From positions 930,001 through 994,000 of the forward strand of contig CAWHBY010000001.1 of NCBI GenBank assembly GCA_963827855.1: DNA of 64,000 nucleotides. The letters are read 5' to 3'. This DNA is from DTPU01 sp963827855. GTDB taxonomy: Bacteria; Planctomycetota; Phycisphaerae; Sedimentisphaerales; Anaerobacaceae. Positions 32,983 to 41,105 of the stretch are shown piece by piece. Numbering within the stretch: the first letter of the stretch is position 1; each line of letters starts with the position of its first letter. Under the pieces are notes generated by a model. It saw only the letters and a list, made by a program, of their open reading frames with translations. It was not told the origin of the DNA and did no database searches. The position numbers were made by a program, and so were the translations under genes.

Positions 32983-34242
32983 ATGATCAGGCTAGTTGAG
33001 GCATTGAACTTCAGGTGTCTGCAGTACGTCAGGCAACCCCTGGGGCGATTCAGCGTCCTGGTCGGTCCCAATGCGAGCGGCAAGACCACGTTCCTCGATG
33101 TGGTTGGATTCCTCGGACAGATGGTGTCGGAGGGACTGGAGGCGGCCCTCGACTCCCGCACTCGGAACTTCAAGGACTTGGTCTGGCTCCACAAAGCGGA
33201 CACCTTCGAGTTGGCGGTAGAAGCTGCCGTACCGGAGGTCTTCACCACGTCCCTGAAGGACAAGCTCGACACGATTCGATACGAGGTTCGAATCGGCCCT
33301 GACCCTGAGAGTCAAGAGGTGGGCATCCTGGAAGAGAGAGTCAGCCTGAAGGAATGGACTCGCCCTGCAGGGGAACGGAGGACGCTCTTCCCGTTTGAGG
33401 CACGGGTGCCTGAGACGATCTTCGGCCCAAAGAGAAAGAGTGACCAGACGGTCGTGACCAAGGCGGCACACAATAATGCTGCCCTTTACTATCCAGAGGT
33501 GAGGCCGAAATCGGCGGACGAGCGGCCGCTCCCGCCCTTCAGGCTGGGTCGGAAGAGATCTGCACTGGCCAACCTTCCCGAGGACGAGAGTCTCTTTCCT
33601 GTAGCGACATGGTTCAAACGTTTCCTCTCCCAGGGGGTGGAGAGATTCGTGCTGAACAGCCAGAAGATCCGCATGGCCAGTCCGCCGGGACAAGGCCGCG
33701 GATTCAAGACCGACGGCTCGAACCTGCCTTGGGTGATAGAGGATCTTCGAAACAAGGGTGGATCGAGGTTCTACGATTGGGTCCAGCATCTTCGGACTGC
33801 GTTACCTGATCTGAAGGACGTGCAGACGGTTGAGAGGGAGGATGACAGACATCGATACCTCAAGTTGCTCTATGAGAACGGACTGGAGGTGCCGTCATGG
33901 ATGGCCTCTGACGGCACCCTCCGACTCCTCGCGCTGACGATCCCGGCGTATCTCGAGGGATTTGAGGGGGTATACCTGATTGAGGAACCGGAGAACGGCA
34001 TACACCCTGGGGCGATGGAAACGCTTTTTCAATCCCTCTCCTCGGTCTATGGGGCCCAGGTCCTGGTGGCCACGCACTCTCCTGTGCTCCTGAGCCAGGC
34101 GAAGGTTGAGGAGATCCTCTGCTTCAAGAAGACAGAAACCGGGGCAACCGATATCGTTCTAGGCAGTGAGCACCCTCAACTGAGGGACTGGAGGGGCCAG
34201 CCCAACATGGACGTCCTGTTCGCCAGTGGGGTGCTGGGGTGA
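32983..34242 (+). CDS. AAA-family ATPase of a two-gene module (AAA_21/RloA-like)
   Basis: A 419-residue SMC/ABC-type ATPase with IRLVEALNFRCLQ, the Walker A motif GPNASGKTTFLDV, GTLRLLALTIPAYLEGF, the Walker B motif VYLIEEPENGIHP and the H-loop VATHSPVLLSQ. The ATG at 32983 has GGGAG 5 bp upstream. Its stop overlaps the next start as GTGA, so both are co-translated. ATPases of this shape with a small TOPRIM-like or nuclease partner are typical of anti-phage systems (PARIS, RloAB-like, MAD-associated). The specific system is not identified. Confidence 0.88.
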   Translation: MIRLVEALNFRCLQYVRQPLGRFSVLVGPNASGKTTFLDVVGFLGQMVSEGLEAALDSRTRNFKDLVWLHKADTFELAVEAAVPEVFTTSLKDKLDTIRYEVRIGPDPESQEVGILEERVSLKEWTRPAGERRTLFPFEARVPETIFGPKRKSDQTVVTKAAHNNAALYYPEVRPKSADERPLPPFRLGRKRSALANLPEDESLFPVATWFKRFLSQGVERFVLNSQKIRMASPPGQGRGFKTDGSNLPWVIEDLRNKGGSRFYDWVQHLRTALPDLKDVQTVEREDDRHRYLKLLYENGLEVPSWMASDGTLRLLALTIPAYLEGFEGVYLIEEPENGIHPGAMETLFQSLSSVYGAQVLVATHSPVLLSQAKVEEILCFKKTETGATDIVLGSEHPQLRDWRGQPNMDVLFASGVLG

Positions 34243-34862
34243 GTGCATCGGCAGGCAAGGATCTCCTGGTCCTGGTTGCGGATCGGAACATGGAGGCCGC
34301 CATCACCGGGATCCTCAGCCGTTCGGCATCGCTGGCCATACGTCCCCCCCAGACGGACGTCAGACGTCATCCGCAGAAGGACCCTGGTTGTTGCCTTGAA
34401 GGGGTCGAGTTCCTTCAGCCGTTCGCGGGTCAGTATTCGCGTGGTCTCCTGATGTTCGACCATGCGGGATCTTCACGAGAGGACGAACGCCCCGAGGCCA
34501 TTGAAGCTGACCTGGAGAGCCAACTGGCGAAGACATCTTGGGGCCAAAGGGCCGCGGTCATCGTCCTGGCCCCGGAGTTGGAGGCGTGGGTCTGGTCTGA
34601 CTCGCCACATGTTGAGGCTGAACTCGGATGGAGCGGCCGGCTGCCCAGCCTGCGCGAATGGCTCCTGGGCAAGGGCTTCCTTGAATCGGGCCAGGCTAAG
34701 CCCGCCAGGCCGAAAGAGGCTGTTGAGGCCGTCCTCTGGGAGACACGCAAGCCGAGGTCCTCAGCGATCTATCAGGCCCTCGCCACGAAGGTATCACTGA
34801 AGGGCTGCAACGACAGGGCATTCAACAAACTCAAGGCTGTGCTGCACGGCTGGTTTGGGTAG
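34239..34862 (+). CDS. Partner of the ATPase, probably TOPRIM-like
   Basis: A 207-residue protein starting at a GTG inside the ATPase stop. The strand LLVLVADRNMEAAITGILSR, the acidic turn RGLLMFDHAGSSRED and VIVLAPELEAWVWS are spaced as the Glu and DxD-type acidic positions of TOPRIM domains or of DUF4276/RloB-like effectors. About 50 basic residues close the protein (LKGCNDRAFNKLKAVLH). It is likely the effector that the ATPase controls. The exact family is inferred from motif positions only. Confidence 0.65.
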   Translation: MSASAGKDLLVLVADRNMEAAITGILSRSASLAIRPPQTDVRRHPQKDPGCCLEGVEFLQPFAGQYSRGLLMFDHAGSSREDERPEAIEADLESQLAKTSWGQRAAVIVLAPELEAWVWSDSPHVEAELGWSGRLPSLREWLLGKGFLESGQAKPARPKEAVEAVLWETRKPRSSAIYQALATKVSLKGCNDRAFNKLKAVLHGWFG

Positions 34863-35167
34863 ACGATGCGAGTGCCCACCCTCGGACCGTTCCGGCGGGA
34901 GCGCCGGGCGGATGCTCTGGAGCGTCGACTGCGGGGCGGTGTCAGAGGTTCTTCGCAGGCCCCAAGGTGGCAACCGTCCCCGGCAAACCAAATCCGACGA
35001 TGAGAGGCTATCCAAGAGGAGCACCCACTCTTCCTTGCCGGTCTGGAGTCCTGGAGACTCTTACCCCGCCGTTTCCTCTCCCCGCAGATCAGGAGGGACT
35101 TGGGGAACCTTCAGCGTTTGTAGACCTATTCATGGGCGAGTGACGTGTACGATGGTGGCACAGTATG
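34863..35167. other. Intergenic gap, no gene supported
   Basis: Open frames occur on both strands here (for example 34855-35301 plus), but they have no ribosome-binding site, domain or compositional support. The gap lies between the ATPase module and the distal end of the attC-like site, where a further integron cassette boundary would be expected. Confidence 0.45.
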
Positions 35168-35261
35168 GGCGAACGCTGAGCGCACTACCGGCGGTTAAGC
35201 GATCGTCGCAAGCCTGCCGCTCCTGGCCGTCCGCTGGATGCGATAGTTCGCCATGTTACGC
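35168..35261 (-). repeat. attC-like recombination site (distal)
   Basis: On the minus strand it begins GCGTAAC, whose TAA is the stop codon of the preceding gene, and ends GTTCGCC, 94 bp in all. Inner arms GCGAACTATCG and the complement of GCGCACTACCG can pair. Length, imperfect palindrome and stop-in-repeat are hallmarks of integron attC sites. The core boxes deviate from the RYYYAAC/GTTRRRY consensus at one and two positions. Confidence 0.5.
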
Positions 35262-36200
35262 CGGGCCCGCCTCTCGATCCGCCTGCCCGTCTACGCCGTG
35301 AGCCACAAGATACTCGTGATACTCACGATTGAAGGTATCGTCGAAGCGCAACCAAGCCTTTGACTCCTCTTCGCATTGACGCCAGGTCTCCCGAACCAGA
35401 TCCAGGTTGTGCTCTCCCTCGACGAGCGGACGGTCAAGATAGGCGGCCACGTCATCGGTCATGAGCGGCATGATCTGCACGTGAGGACCCTCAAGGATCC
35501 AGATTCTCACCGAGTGAGTTACCCAAGCGATCGCCTCATAGGCTGACCACAGCCTCTGCCAACTGAGCAAGAGGTTCCCCGCTTCCGCCCGGATCGAGCT
35601 CGACGGTGACGCGGCGTGAGCCACATAGGCAGTCGCCCAGCTCTGAATGCCCCTGCAATCTCGAGACAACCTCTTCTTGAGGTAGTCGAAGAAACTCGGT
35701 TTCACGACATCGCGGTCGCTTCGTTTGTCCGCCGGAACCGCTGCCAGCAAGTCAATCTGTTTGTGCCGCTCCGCCTCTCGCCACGGAAACGGTCTGTCCT
35801 GGTCTGCGCCGGCCCTGATGAGTGCCGATCGCGTCATCAGGTGAGAGTGCTTCTTCATGTCCTTCAGCAGTGCCGCGAGCGAGTAGACGCTCTTGTCTTT
35901 GGAGGGCCCTGTATGCGTGAGAGGATATGAGTCGTCGGTTAGCCGGCGAATTGCCGCAGTCTGTGCTTTGAGGAAACTACGGTCGATCATCTCGAACAAC
36001 AGGCCGTTCAGCTCCGTGCCGGTGTCATCCGCCGCGCGAGGGGCAAGATTCCGCATCTTGATCGTCATACGGAACACGGCAAGATCCATGACGCCCTCGA
36101 AGATCTGTCGCTGCAACCCATGCGTGTCCTTGCTGCCGATGCACTCGGTCCAGACGGTCCGGCGTTCCATTAACCTGTTGAAATCATCCTCACTTGCCAC
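35256..36200 (-). CDS. AbiU2/HEPN-like protein of unknown role, probable integron cassette gene
   Basis: A 314-residue, mostly helical protein with a GTG start 5 bp after a perfect GGAGG. The middle (FLKAQTAAIRRLTDDSYPLT and YSLAALLKDMKKHSH) and the later YVAHAASPSSSI resemble the AbiU2-like helical family (arginine-rich helix, small loop, His after an Ala). The gene is flanked by two attC-like sites in the same orientation, and its stop lies inside the first repeat of the downstream one. Cassette genes are often defence or accessory functions, which fits the resemblance, but no function is established. Confidence 0.65.
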   Translation of the reverse strand: MASEDDFNRLMERRTVWTECIGSKDTHGLQRQIFEGVMDLAVFRMTIKMRNLAPRAADDTGTELNGLLFEMIDRSFLKAQTAAIRRLTDDSYPLTHTGPSKDKSVYSLAALLKDMKKHSHLMTRSALIRAGADQDRPFPWREAERHKQIDLLAAVPADKRSDRDVVKPSFFDYLKKRLSRDCRGIQSWATAYVAHAASPSSSIRAEAGNLLLSWQRLWSAYEAIAWVTHSVRIWILEGPHVQIMPLMTDDVAAYLDRPLVEGEHNLDLVRETWRQCEEESKAWLRFDDTFNREYHEYLVAHGVDGQADREAGPA

Positions 36201-36260
36201 GAAGCCTCCTGGGTGCTTACGTCAATGCTCAGCATGCATACACCAGCGACGCACAATCAT

Positions 36261-36320
36261 GGCGAACGGTCAGGCTGAGCGGCTGGCGTCGAGCCGTGCC
36301 GTTCAAGCTTGCTGTTATGC
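36261..36320 (-). repeat. attC-like recombination site (proximal)
   Basis: A 60 bp site, the classic length, reading GCATAAC...GTTCGCC on the minus strand. AGCTTGAACGGC and GCCGCTCAGCC form imperfect paired arms. TAA of GCATAAC is the stop codon of the 86-residue frame upstream. The right box GTTCGCC is identical to that of the site at 35168-35261. Confidence 0.55.
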
Positions 36321-36575
36321 GACGGGTACTGTGCGGTCACAGCCCCCGAATCCCTCTCTTCTCGTAGATGCTCTGCGGCTCTGCGCGCCACACGCTCCAG
36401 CGTTCCGCCTATGGCCGGCGCGGGGTCGTTCCGGCCATGAACCGCATGACGATGGGAACACGTCAGGGGCTATGATGCGGTCGCACGCCTCGCAGACGAA
36501 GCCCCATTCGCCTGTCCCGCTGAACAGCTTTCTTCCGCCGTGAGACAGGTCAGGGGCAGCGGAATCCACGAGCAT
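36315..36575 (-). CDS. 86-residue protein, possible zinc-ribbon or truncated toxin
   Basis: It starts inside the vapB stop codon (TGATG), exactly where a VapC toxin would begin. The first residues MLVDS match a VapC start, but the remainder does not: SHGGRKLFSGTGEWGFVCEA followed by CDRI, with a CxxC and a later Cys. It could be a vapC whose body was lost in a recombination event, or an unrelated small Cys protein. It ends in the first box of the attC-like site. Confidence 0.45.
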   Translation of the reverse strand: MLVDSAAPDLSHGGRKLFSGTGEWGFVCEACDRIIAPDVFPSSCGSWPERPRAGHRRNAGACGAQSRRASTRREGFGGCDRTVPVA

Positions 36576-36769
36576 CAGCGGTCACTCCCCATGTGATCGA
36601 GGTCCCTCATGCATCGCAGCTTGCCACGAAAGTGACGGATATCCGCCTGACGATTCACCTGAACCAGCAACCTGAGGCCTTCCTCTATGGCCTGCTTCTT
36701 TGTCTCGATGCCAGGGATTCTCAACGCTTGGTTCATCAAGACGTCATCCAGAACGACGTTCGTCCTCAT
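36575..36769 (-). CDS. vapB: VapB-type antitoxin
   Basis: A 64-residue protein beginning MRTNVVLDDVLMNQALRIPG and continuing ETKKQAIEEGLRLLVQVNRQ, the DUF2191/VapB pattern of a ribbon-helix-helix antitoxin. GGGAG lies 9 bp upstream of the ATG. A full VapC PIN toxin does not follow, so this seems an orphan antitoxin. The longer frame up to 36934 is unlikely. Confidence 0.82.
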   Translation of the reverse strand: MRTNVVLDDVLMNQALRIPGIETKKQAIEEGLRLLVQVNRQADIRHFRGKLRCMRDLDHMGSDR

Positions 36770-36792
36770 ATCGTGACGCTCCCTAAGACGAT

Positions 36793-36818
36793 GTGCATGG
36801 AGTGCCGTCCCCATGCAC
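36793..36818 (-). promoter_or_regulatory. Inverted repeat between the SIS gene and vapB
   Basis: A perfect 8 bp inverted repeat GTGCATGG/CCATGCAC with a 10-base loop lies 15 bp after the SIS gene stop and about 25 bp before the vapB start. It may be the vapB operator or a weak terminator of the SIS gene. Confidence 0.4.
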
Positions 36819-36833
36819 GTGCGGGCCGTCCGT

Positions 36834-37250
36834 CTACCCGCCCAGCTCGTTGCCGATCTTGCGGGCACGCTCGGGCTTGTCGAGGTTGATGCCCAGGGCC
36901 AGTCCGATCTCCACGAGGAGATTCCATCCTGCACATAGATACACGTAGGGCGTCAGGTCTCCGGCGGCCGGCACGCGGATCGTCTTGAAGGGCGTGTCAC
37001 GGTCTGCCAGGGCCACCACGGTCAGGCCCACGCCTTTGACCAGGACCTCCTGGAACTTCGTGATCTCCTCCGCAATGGGGTCCACCACGAAGACGATGTC
37101 CCTGGGGTCCATGACCTCCTCAATGCCGTGGACGGCATAGGTGCCTTCCAGGAAGTCCGACTTCTTGCGGGTGATCTCGTTGGTCTTGAGGGTCAGCTCC
37201 TCGGCCACGCCGTTGTTGTAGCCGCTGAAGTAGATCGTCGGGCGCCTGCA
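36834..37250 (-). CDS. SIS-domain sugar isomerase/deaminase, C-terminal portion of a frameshifted gene
   Basis: This frame carries the second half of a two-SIS-domain protein: PTIYFSGYNNGVAEELTLK, the flap EITRKKSDFLEGTYAVHGIE, DIVFVVDPIAEE and YVYLCAGWNLLVEIGLALG. It ends LDKPERARKIGNELGG. Joined to the next frame by a one-base correction near 37240-37246, it gives a single protein of about 338 residues. Confidence 0.82.
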   Translation of the reverse strand, partial: CRRPTIYFSGYNNGVAEELTLKTNEITRKKSDFLEGTYAVHGIEEVMDPRDIVFVVDPIAEEITKFQEVLVKGVGLTVVALADRDTPFKTIRVPAAGDLTPYVYLCAGWNLLVEIGLALGINLDKPERARKIGNELGG

Positions 37251-37848
37251 CGGCCTTGGCCACGATCTCGGGATCGATGGCCAGGCCCAGGGCCTGCTCG
37301 ACCTGGGGGGCCAGGGACGAACGGGGGGATATGGGCCGGCTCGCCACGTGCCGGACGATCGATTCATAGAAGAGGGCCTGCTCCACCACGCTCTTGGTCG
37401 CCGCCACTGCCTGCTCCCAGCCACAGTCCAGCACGAAGGTCTCCGCGCAGGCTTGCTCAAGCGGGGTCCCGCGATTCGCGGTCAGGCCGTAGCAGTGCGG
37501 GTTGCCCTGGCCGGCCAGTTGCTGCGCCAGCAGCACGATCTCCTTGGTCTTTCCGGAGTTGGACGCACAAAAGACCGCGGACTTGCTCAGATCGTATTGG
37601 CTGGACTGCCTGGAGCCATCGGTGGTGATGGCCAGGTCCACCCCCCAGGTCATGGCCTTCTGCATGGCGTTCTTGGCGGGAAGGATACGGCTTGAGCCTT
37701 CACCGGTCAGGTGGAGCCGTCCCCTCGATTGAATCTTCTTGGCCACCGCCTGGGTCCGGCCGGGATCAAAGTCCGCTACCAGCCCGGCCGTGTCCATCAT
37801 CTCCCTCGTCAGGGCATACTGTGAATACCGCGTCTGGGACCTGTTCAT
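37240..37848 (-). CDS. SIS-domain sugar isomerase/deaminase, N-terminal portion
   Basis: The start MNRSQTRYSQYALTREMMDT and the first SIS domain (LHLTGEGSSRILPAKNAMQK; SAVFCASNSGKTKEIV, the phosphosugar-binding Ser cluster) are intact to IDPEIVAKAVQAP, where homology jumps to the other frame. AAGGAGAGAG precedes the ATG. AgaS/GlmS-type SIS proteins isomerise or deaminate amino-sugar phosphates. It follows DUF4954 by 31 bp on the same strand, suggesting one operon. Confidence 0.85.
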
Positions 37849-37879
37849 GCGCTCTCTCCTTCTGCGAAACAGGATGTCA

Positions 37880-40084
37880 CTACAGGCGGCCCTTGATCTG
37901 CTGGAGTCTTCTGCGGAGGTCCGCAGTCTCGGCCCGTATCTGCTGGACGAAGCTGTCGTCCTCCACCCGTCCGAGGGTGGCAGTCATCTCTTCGAGGTTC
38001 CTGTAGGTCGCCTGCCTGAAGGGATTGTCGAAGTCCTTTTTGCGGCTCAGGTAGACCTGGTCCCTGATGGTGTCCTGGATCTCTGCGGCCTTGTCGACCG
38101 CAGCGGCCCACACGGCCGGATCGAGCCGGCTGACAGCCAGCAGGTCACATAGACTGGCGAGGCTGTGACGCTGCTTGGCGAGCGGGTAGGCCTGCCACAG
38201 CTCATCGTACCGGCGATGGACGTCGTCCCAGGTGGCGATCACGCCCGTCCCGATCTCGGCCCTGAGGCGGTCCACCTCGGGCAGAGCCACCAGTTGGCTG
38301 CCCAGGTTGACCCACTGCCGCTCGCGAGGCCCGGCCAGTTCCGCCTGCATTGACGCAAGCCCCGCCTGCGGGTGTGCCTCCAGGTACTGCAGCAGGTTCT
38401 TGACCGCATAGTAGTGGATCATCTGGCCGTAGGCCCTGTATCCCTCCGTGGCCTTGATGATGCTCACCTTCCTGCTGGACTTCTCCATGTTCTCGCCCAG
38501 CACCTCGATCCCCTGGGCAGGACCCGGCGATGAGGCCAGGAGTTGGTGCCCGAGCCGGGCAAGGTCTCCACCGAGGACTGTGGCGGGCGCCTGCCCCTCG
38601 GTCCTCAGGCTCGCCTTGGCGATCCAGGCCTCCAGGAGCGTACGGGCGTGGAAGATCTCCTCCACGGTGTCGGGCGCCAGGCAGTCGAATTCGATGTGCT
38701 GGACCTTGGTCTTTCGCTTGTCGCGGTCTCCGAACTTCCAGGTGTTCCTGGCCAGGGCATACATGTTGTGCTGCCACCAGAAGGCCGGCATGACCTCAAG
38801 GCGGTCTGCAGCGGGGTCGTTGTTGAGCAGGGAGAACGGCAGGGGGATGTCCAGCTCCGCAGGGTAGTCTCCTTTGGCCAGCAGCACGAACGAGGCGAAC
38901 CGCGATGAGTGCTTCACGCTGGTGCACAACCCCGGCCAGAATCCCCGTCCAGCCTGGATCTCATTGTCGTTGGACCGGCTGTTGTGATTCGATCCGATCG
39001 TGGCGCCCGCCGCCAGGTTGCTCTGCCCCATCACGCAGGCGGCGATCAGAAACGAGTTGTTGTGGTGTTGTTCGTGGGCAGGAAAGACCAGGTTGTTGAG
39101 CAGCTCGCAGCAGGAGACCGTGGAGTTCTCGCCGAGCAGTGAATTGAGCAGCCGCGCGCCGTACTTGAGGTTGGAGTTGTCACACATGATGAACCGCACG
39201 GCCTTGCATCCATAGAAGATGTGACAACCCAGACCGATGATGCCGTTGACCATCTCCACCCCTTCTCCGATTTGGGTGGGCTCCTCCTGGGTGGACTTGA
39301 TGGTGAGATTCTTGAGCTTGTTGGCGCCCTTGATGTAGCAGTGCGATCCGATCTTCACGTCTTTGATGATCTGCGAGTTCTTGATCACACACTGGTCACC
39401 GACGGAGCCATAGTAGCCTCGCCGGCTGTCATATCGCCGCTGGGTCATCTCCGCGAGGGCTTTTTGAAGCGGCCGGTCGTCCCGGTATTTGGCCCACAGG
39501 TAGGCGTCCGCGGGGATCATTCCGTCGAATGGCATGATCTTCCGCCGGCCGGTCTCGTTCATCACGTCGAGCCAAAGCCGTACGTCCTCCGGCTCACCCT
39601 CCTTGAGAATGCCGTTGCCGAACTTGGCGTGGTTGGTCGTGTTCATCTCGTCGATGTTGAGGAGGATGCAGCGGTCGCCGATGATGTAGTGCGCCAGGTA
39701 GCGGACGTTGCGGATCGCCACGTCGTCACCGATGTCACAGGCCACGATCGTGCTGTCCACGATCCCGGCAGGGATCTGCAGATCATGGTGTTCGAGCACG
39801 GCGGGCTGGACGCGGCCAATGCGGATGAATCCGAAGAATTCCGTGCTGCGGATCAGCCTCGGATCGAAGGCGTCGGTCACCAGGATCTGATCCCAGTTGT
39901 CGGCGATGTTGCCGTTCTTCACCAGCAGCTCGACCTCATGGGAGCTCAGGTGCCGCCAGGCAGTGGCCGGTCTGGCCGACTGGGTATTGCGAAGATAGTA
40001 CTCGTCTCTCCCCTCGGGGAGGTACTGGGCAGGAATGAAATCACGACCTACGCGATCCGCTGCAGCGACAATGACGCTGTCCAT
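37880..40084 (-). CDS. DUF4954 family protein (left-handed beta-helix)
   Basis: A 734-residue protein of the DUF4954 family. The N-terminus WRHLSSHEVELLVKNGNIAD, NWDQILVTDAFDPRLIRSTE and FFGFIRIG is characteristic. Hexapeptide-repeat turns (VVDSTIVACDIGDDVAIRNV; IGSHCYIKGANKLKNLTIKS) suggest a left-handed beta-helix acyltransferase-like core, and the C-terminal third is helical. AAGGA 8 bp upstream supports the ATG at 40084 rather than 40129. The biochemical role is unknown; its neighbour is a SIS-domain protein, which suggests sugar metabolism. Confidence 0.9.
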   Translation of the reverse strand: MDSVIVAAADRVGRDFIPAQYLPEGRDEYYLRNTQSARPATAWRHLSSHEVELLVKNGNIADNWDQILVTDAFDPRLIRSTEFFGFIRIGRVQPAVLEHHDLQIPAGIVDSTIVACDIGDDVAIRNVRYLAHYIIGDRCILLNIDEMNTTNHAKFGNGILKEGEPEDVRLWLDVMNETGRRKIMPFDGMIPADAYLWAKYRDDRPLQKALAEMTQRRYDSRRGYYGSVGDQCVIKNSQIIKDVKIGSHCYIKGANKLKNLTIKSTQEEPTQIGEGVEMVNGIIGLGCHIFYGCKAVRFIMCDNSNLKYGARLLNSLLGENSTVSCCELLNNLVFPAHEQHHNNSFLIAACVMGQSNLAAGATIGSNHNSRSNDNEIQAGRGFWPGLCTSVKHSSRFASFVLLAKGDYPAELDIPLPFSLLNNDPAADRLEVMPAFWWQHNMYALARNTWKFGDRDKRKTKVQHIEFDCLAPDTVEEIFHARTLLEAWIAKASLRTEGQAPATVLGGDLARLGHQLLASSPGPAQGIEVLGENMEKSSRKVSIIKATEGYRAYGQMIHYYAVKNLLQYLEAHPQAGLASMQAELAGPRERQWVNLGSQLVALPEVDRLRAEIGTGVIATWDDVHRRYDELWQAYPLAKQRHSLASLCDLLAVSRLDPAVWAAAVDKAAEIQDTIRDQVYLSRKKDFDNPFRQATYRNLEEMTATLGRVEDDSFVQQIRAETADLRRRLQQIKGRL

Positions 40085-40199
40085 ATCTGTCGTCCTTCCG
40101 GGTCCCTGGACCTGCATGCATCCTAACAAGAAGAGAGCATACTCCGGTCGACCACCCTGTCAACACAAACCCGACGGCCGGTCTGCACAGTATAGGGGA

Positions 40200-40228
40200 T
40201 TGACAGGCTCCTGCCAACCGCCTACGAT
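40200..40228 (+). promoter_or_regulatory. Probable promoter for the gene at 40392
   Basis: TTGACA and TACGAT are separated by 17 bases. An inverted repeat ACGATA/TATCGT straddles the -10 box and could be an operator. The leader before the ATG is about 155 bases. Apart from this, the 300 bp divergent gap from DUF4954 holds nothing recognisable. Confidence 0.6.
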
Positions 40229-40391
40229 AGGCTCGTATCGTGGACTCGCCGCTAGCCCGATGCAGCAGGACGGACCGAGGACAGGGGGCAGGCTCACCAA
40301 GGATGATCTGTAGAGTGGGGTCGCATACCGCAGCGTCAGCCTACATGGGTAGACTGGCTGGATCGAACAACGCAAGGTAAGGAGAAAGGCC

Positions 40392-40946
40392 ATGAAGAAG
40401 TGCATGATTGCAGGTCTTGCAGCAGCCCTGGTGTTGACCGTGGCATGGTCAGCGGTTGGACAGCCCCAAGGGGGCGGGGCTGGCCAGGGTGGTGGCAGGG
40501 GGATGGGACGCGGCGGATTCAACAAGGAGACCCAGCTCAAGGCCGTTGCCGCCTTGCAGGAACAGGCAGCCAAGCTCAAGGCCCTGATTGATTCCATGCC
40601 CGCGATGCCGGCCGGCGGGTTCCAAGACATGACCGATGAAGACCGGACCAAGATGCGGGAGATCGGGGAACAGCGGACCGGGATGGTGGCGGCCATTCAA
40701 CAGCAGGTGGACCAACTGAAGGGCATCCGGGGCTTCGTCACCGAGAACCAGCAGGCCATAGGCGAGCTCAAGGCCCTCCAGGAAGTGGCCAACAAGGAGA
40801 AGGCCACTGAGACGGCCAAGAAGATCGGTGAGATGATTGCTGCAAAGCAGAAGCAGCTCGAAGACAAGGCCAAGGCGATGGGAATCGAGCCGGAGATGCT
40901 GCAGCGGATGGTCGATCGGGCCGGCCAGCGGGGACCGGGGCAGTAG
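40392..40946 (+). CDS. Small exported Gly-rich and helical protein
   Basis: A 184-residue protein: signal peptide (MKKCMIAGLAAALVLTVAWS), a short Gly/Gln/Arg-rich linker (GGGAGQGGGRGMGRGG), then long amphipathic helices (LKAVAALQEQAAKLKALIDS; RTGMVAAIQQQVDQLKGIRG), probably coiled coil. GGAGAAAGG precedes the ATG. I do not recognise a family; the general layout resembles periplasmic Spy/CpxP-like helical chaperones, but no LTxxQ motif is seen. It probably acts outside the cytoplasm. Confidence 0.72.
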   Translation: MKKCMIAGLAAALVLTVAWSAVGQPQGGGAGQGGGRGMGRGGFNKETQLKAVAALQEQAAKLKALIDSMPAMPAGGFQDMTDEDRTKMREIGEQRTGMVAAIQQQVDQLKGIRGFVTENQQAIGELKALQEVANKEKATETAKKIGEMIAAKQKQLEDKAKAMGIEPEMLQRMVDRAGQRGPGQ

Positions 40947-41105
40947 TCTGCACTCCATCCCAGGTCTTGCTCAATAGGCCAGACAACCACAGGCTCTTCC
41001 CTGCCAGCGGGTTCAATCACGACCTTGCTGGCAAGGAGGGGCCTTTTGTATTACAATGGCCGGCCGGCTGGGGTCCACCGGCTTGGACCCGGATTGGGGT
41101 AGACA

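Noticed and set aside
34855..35301. 148-residue plus-strand ORF
   Set aside because: It overlaps the attC-like site, lacks a ribosome-binding site and has no domain.
41025..41057. Promoter for hydG
   Set aside because: TTGCTG and TACAAT are 21 bases apart, too wide for a confident call.
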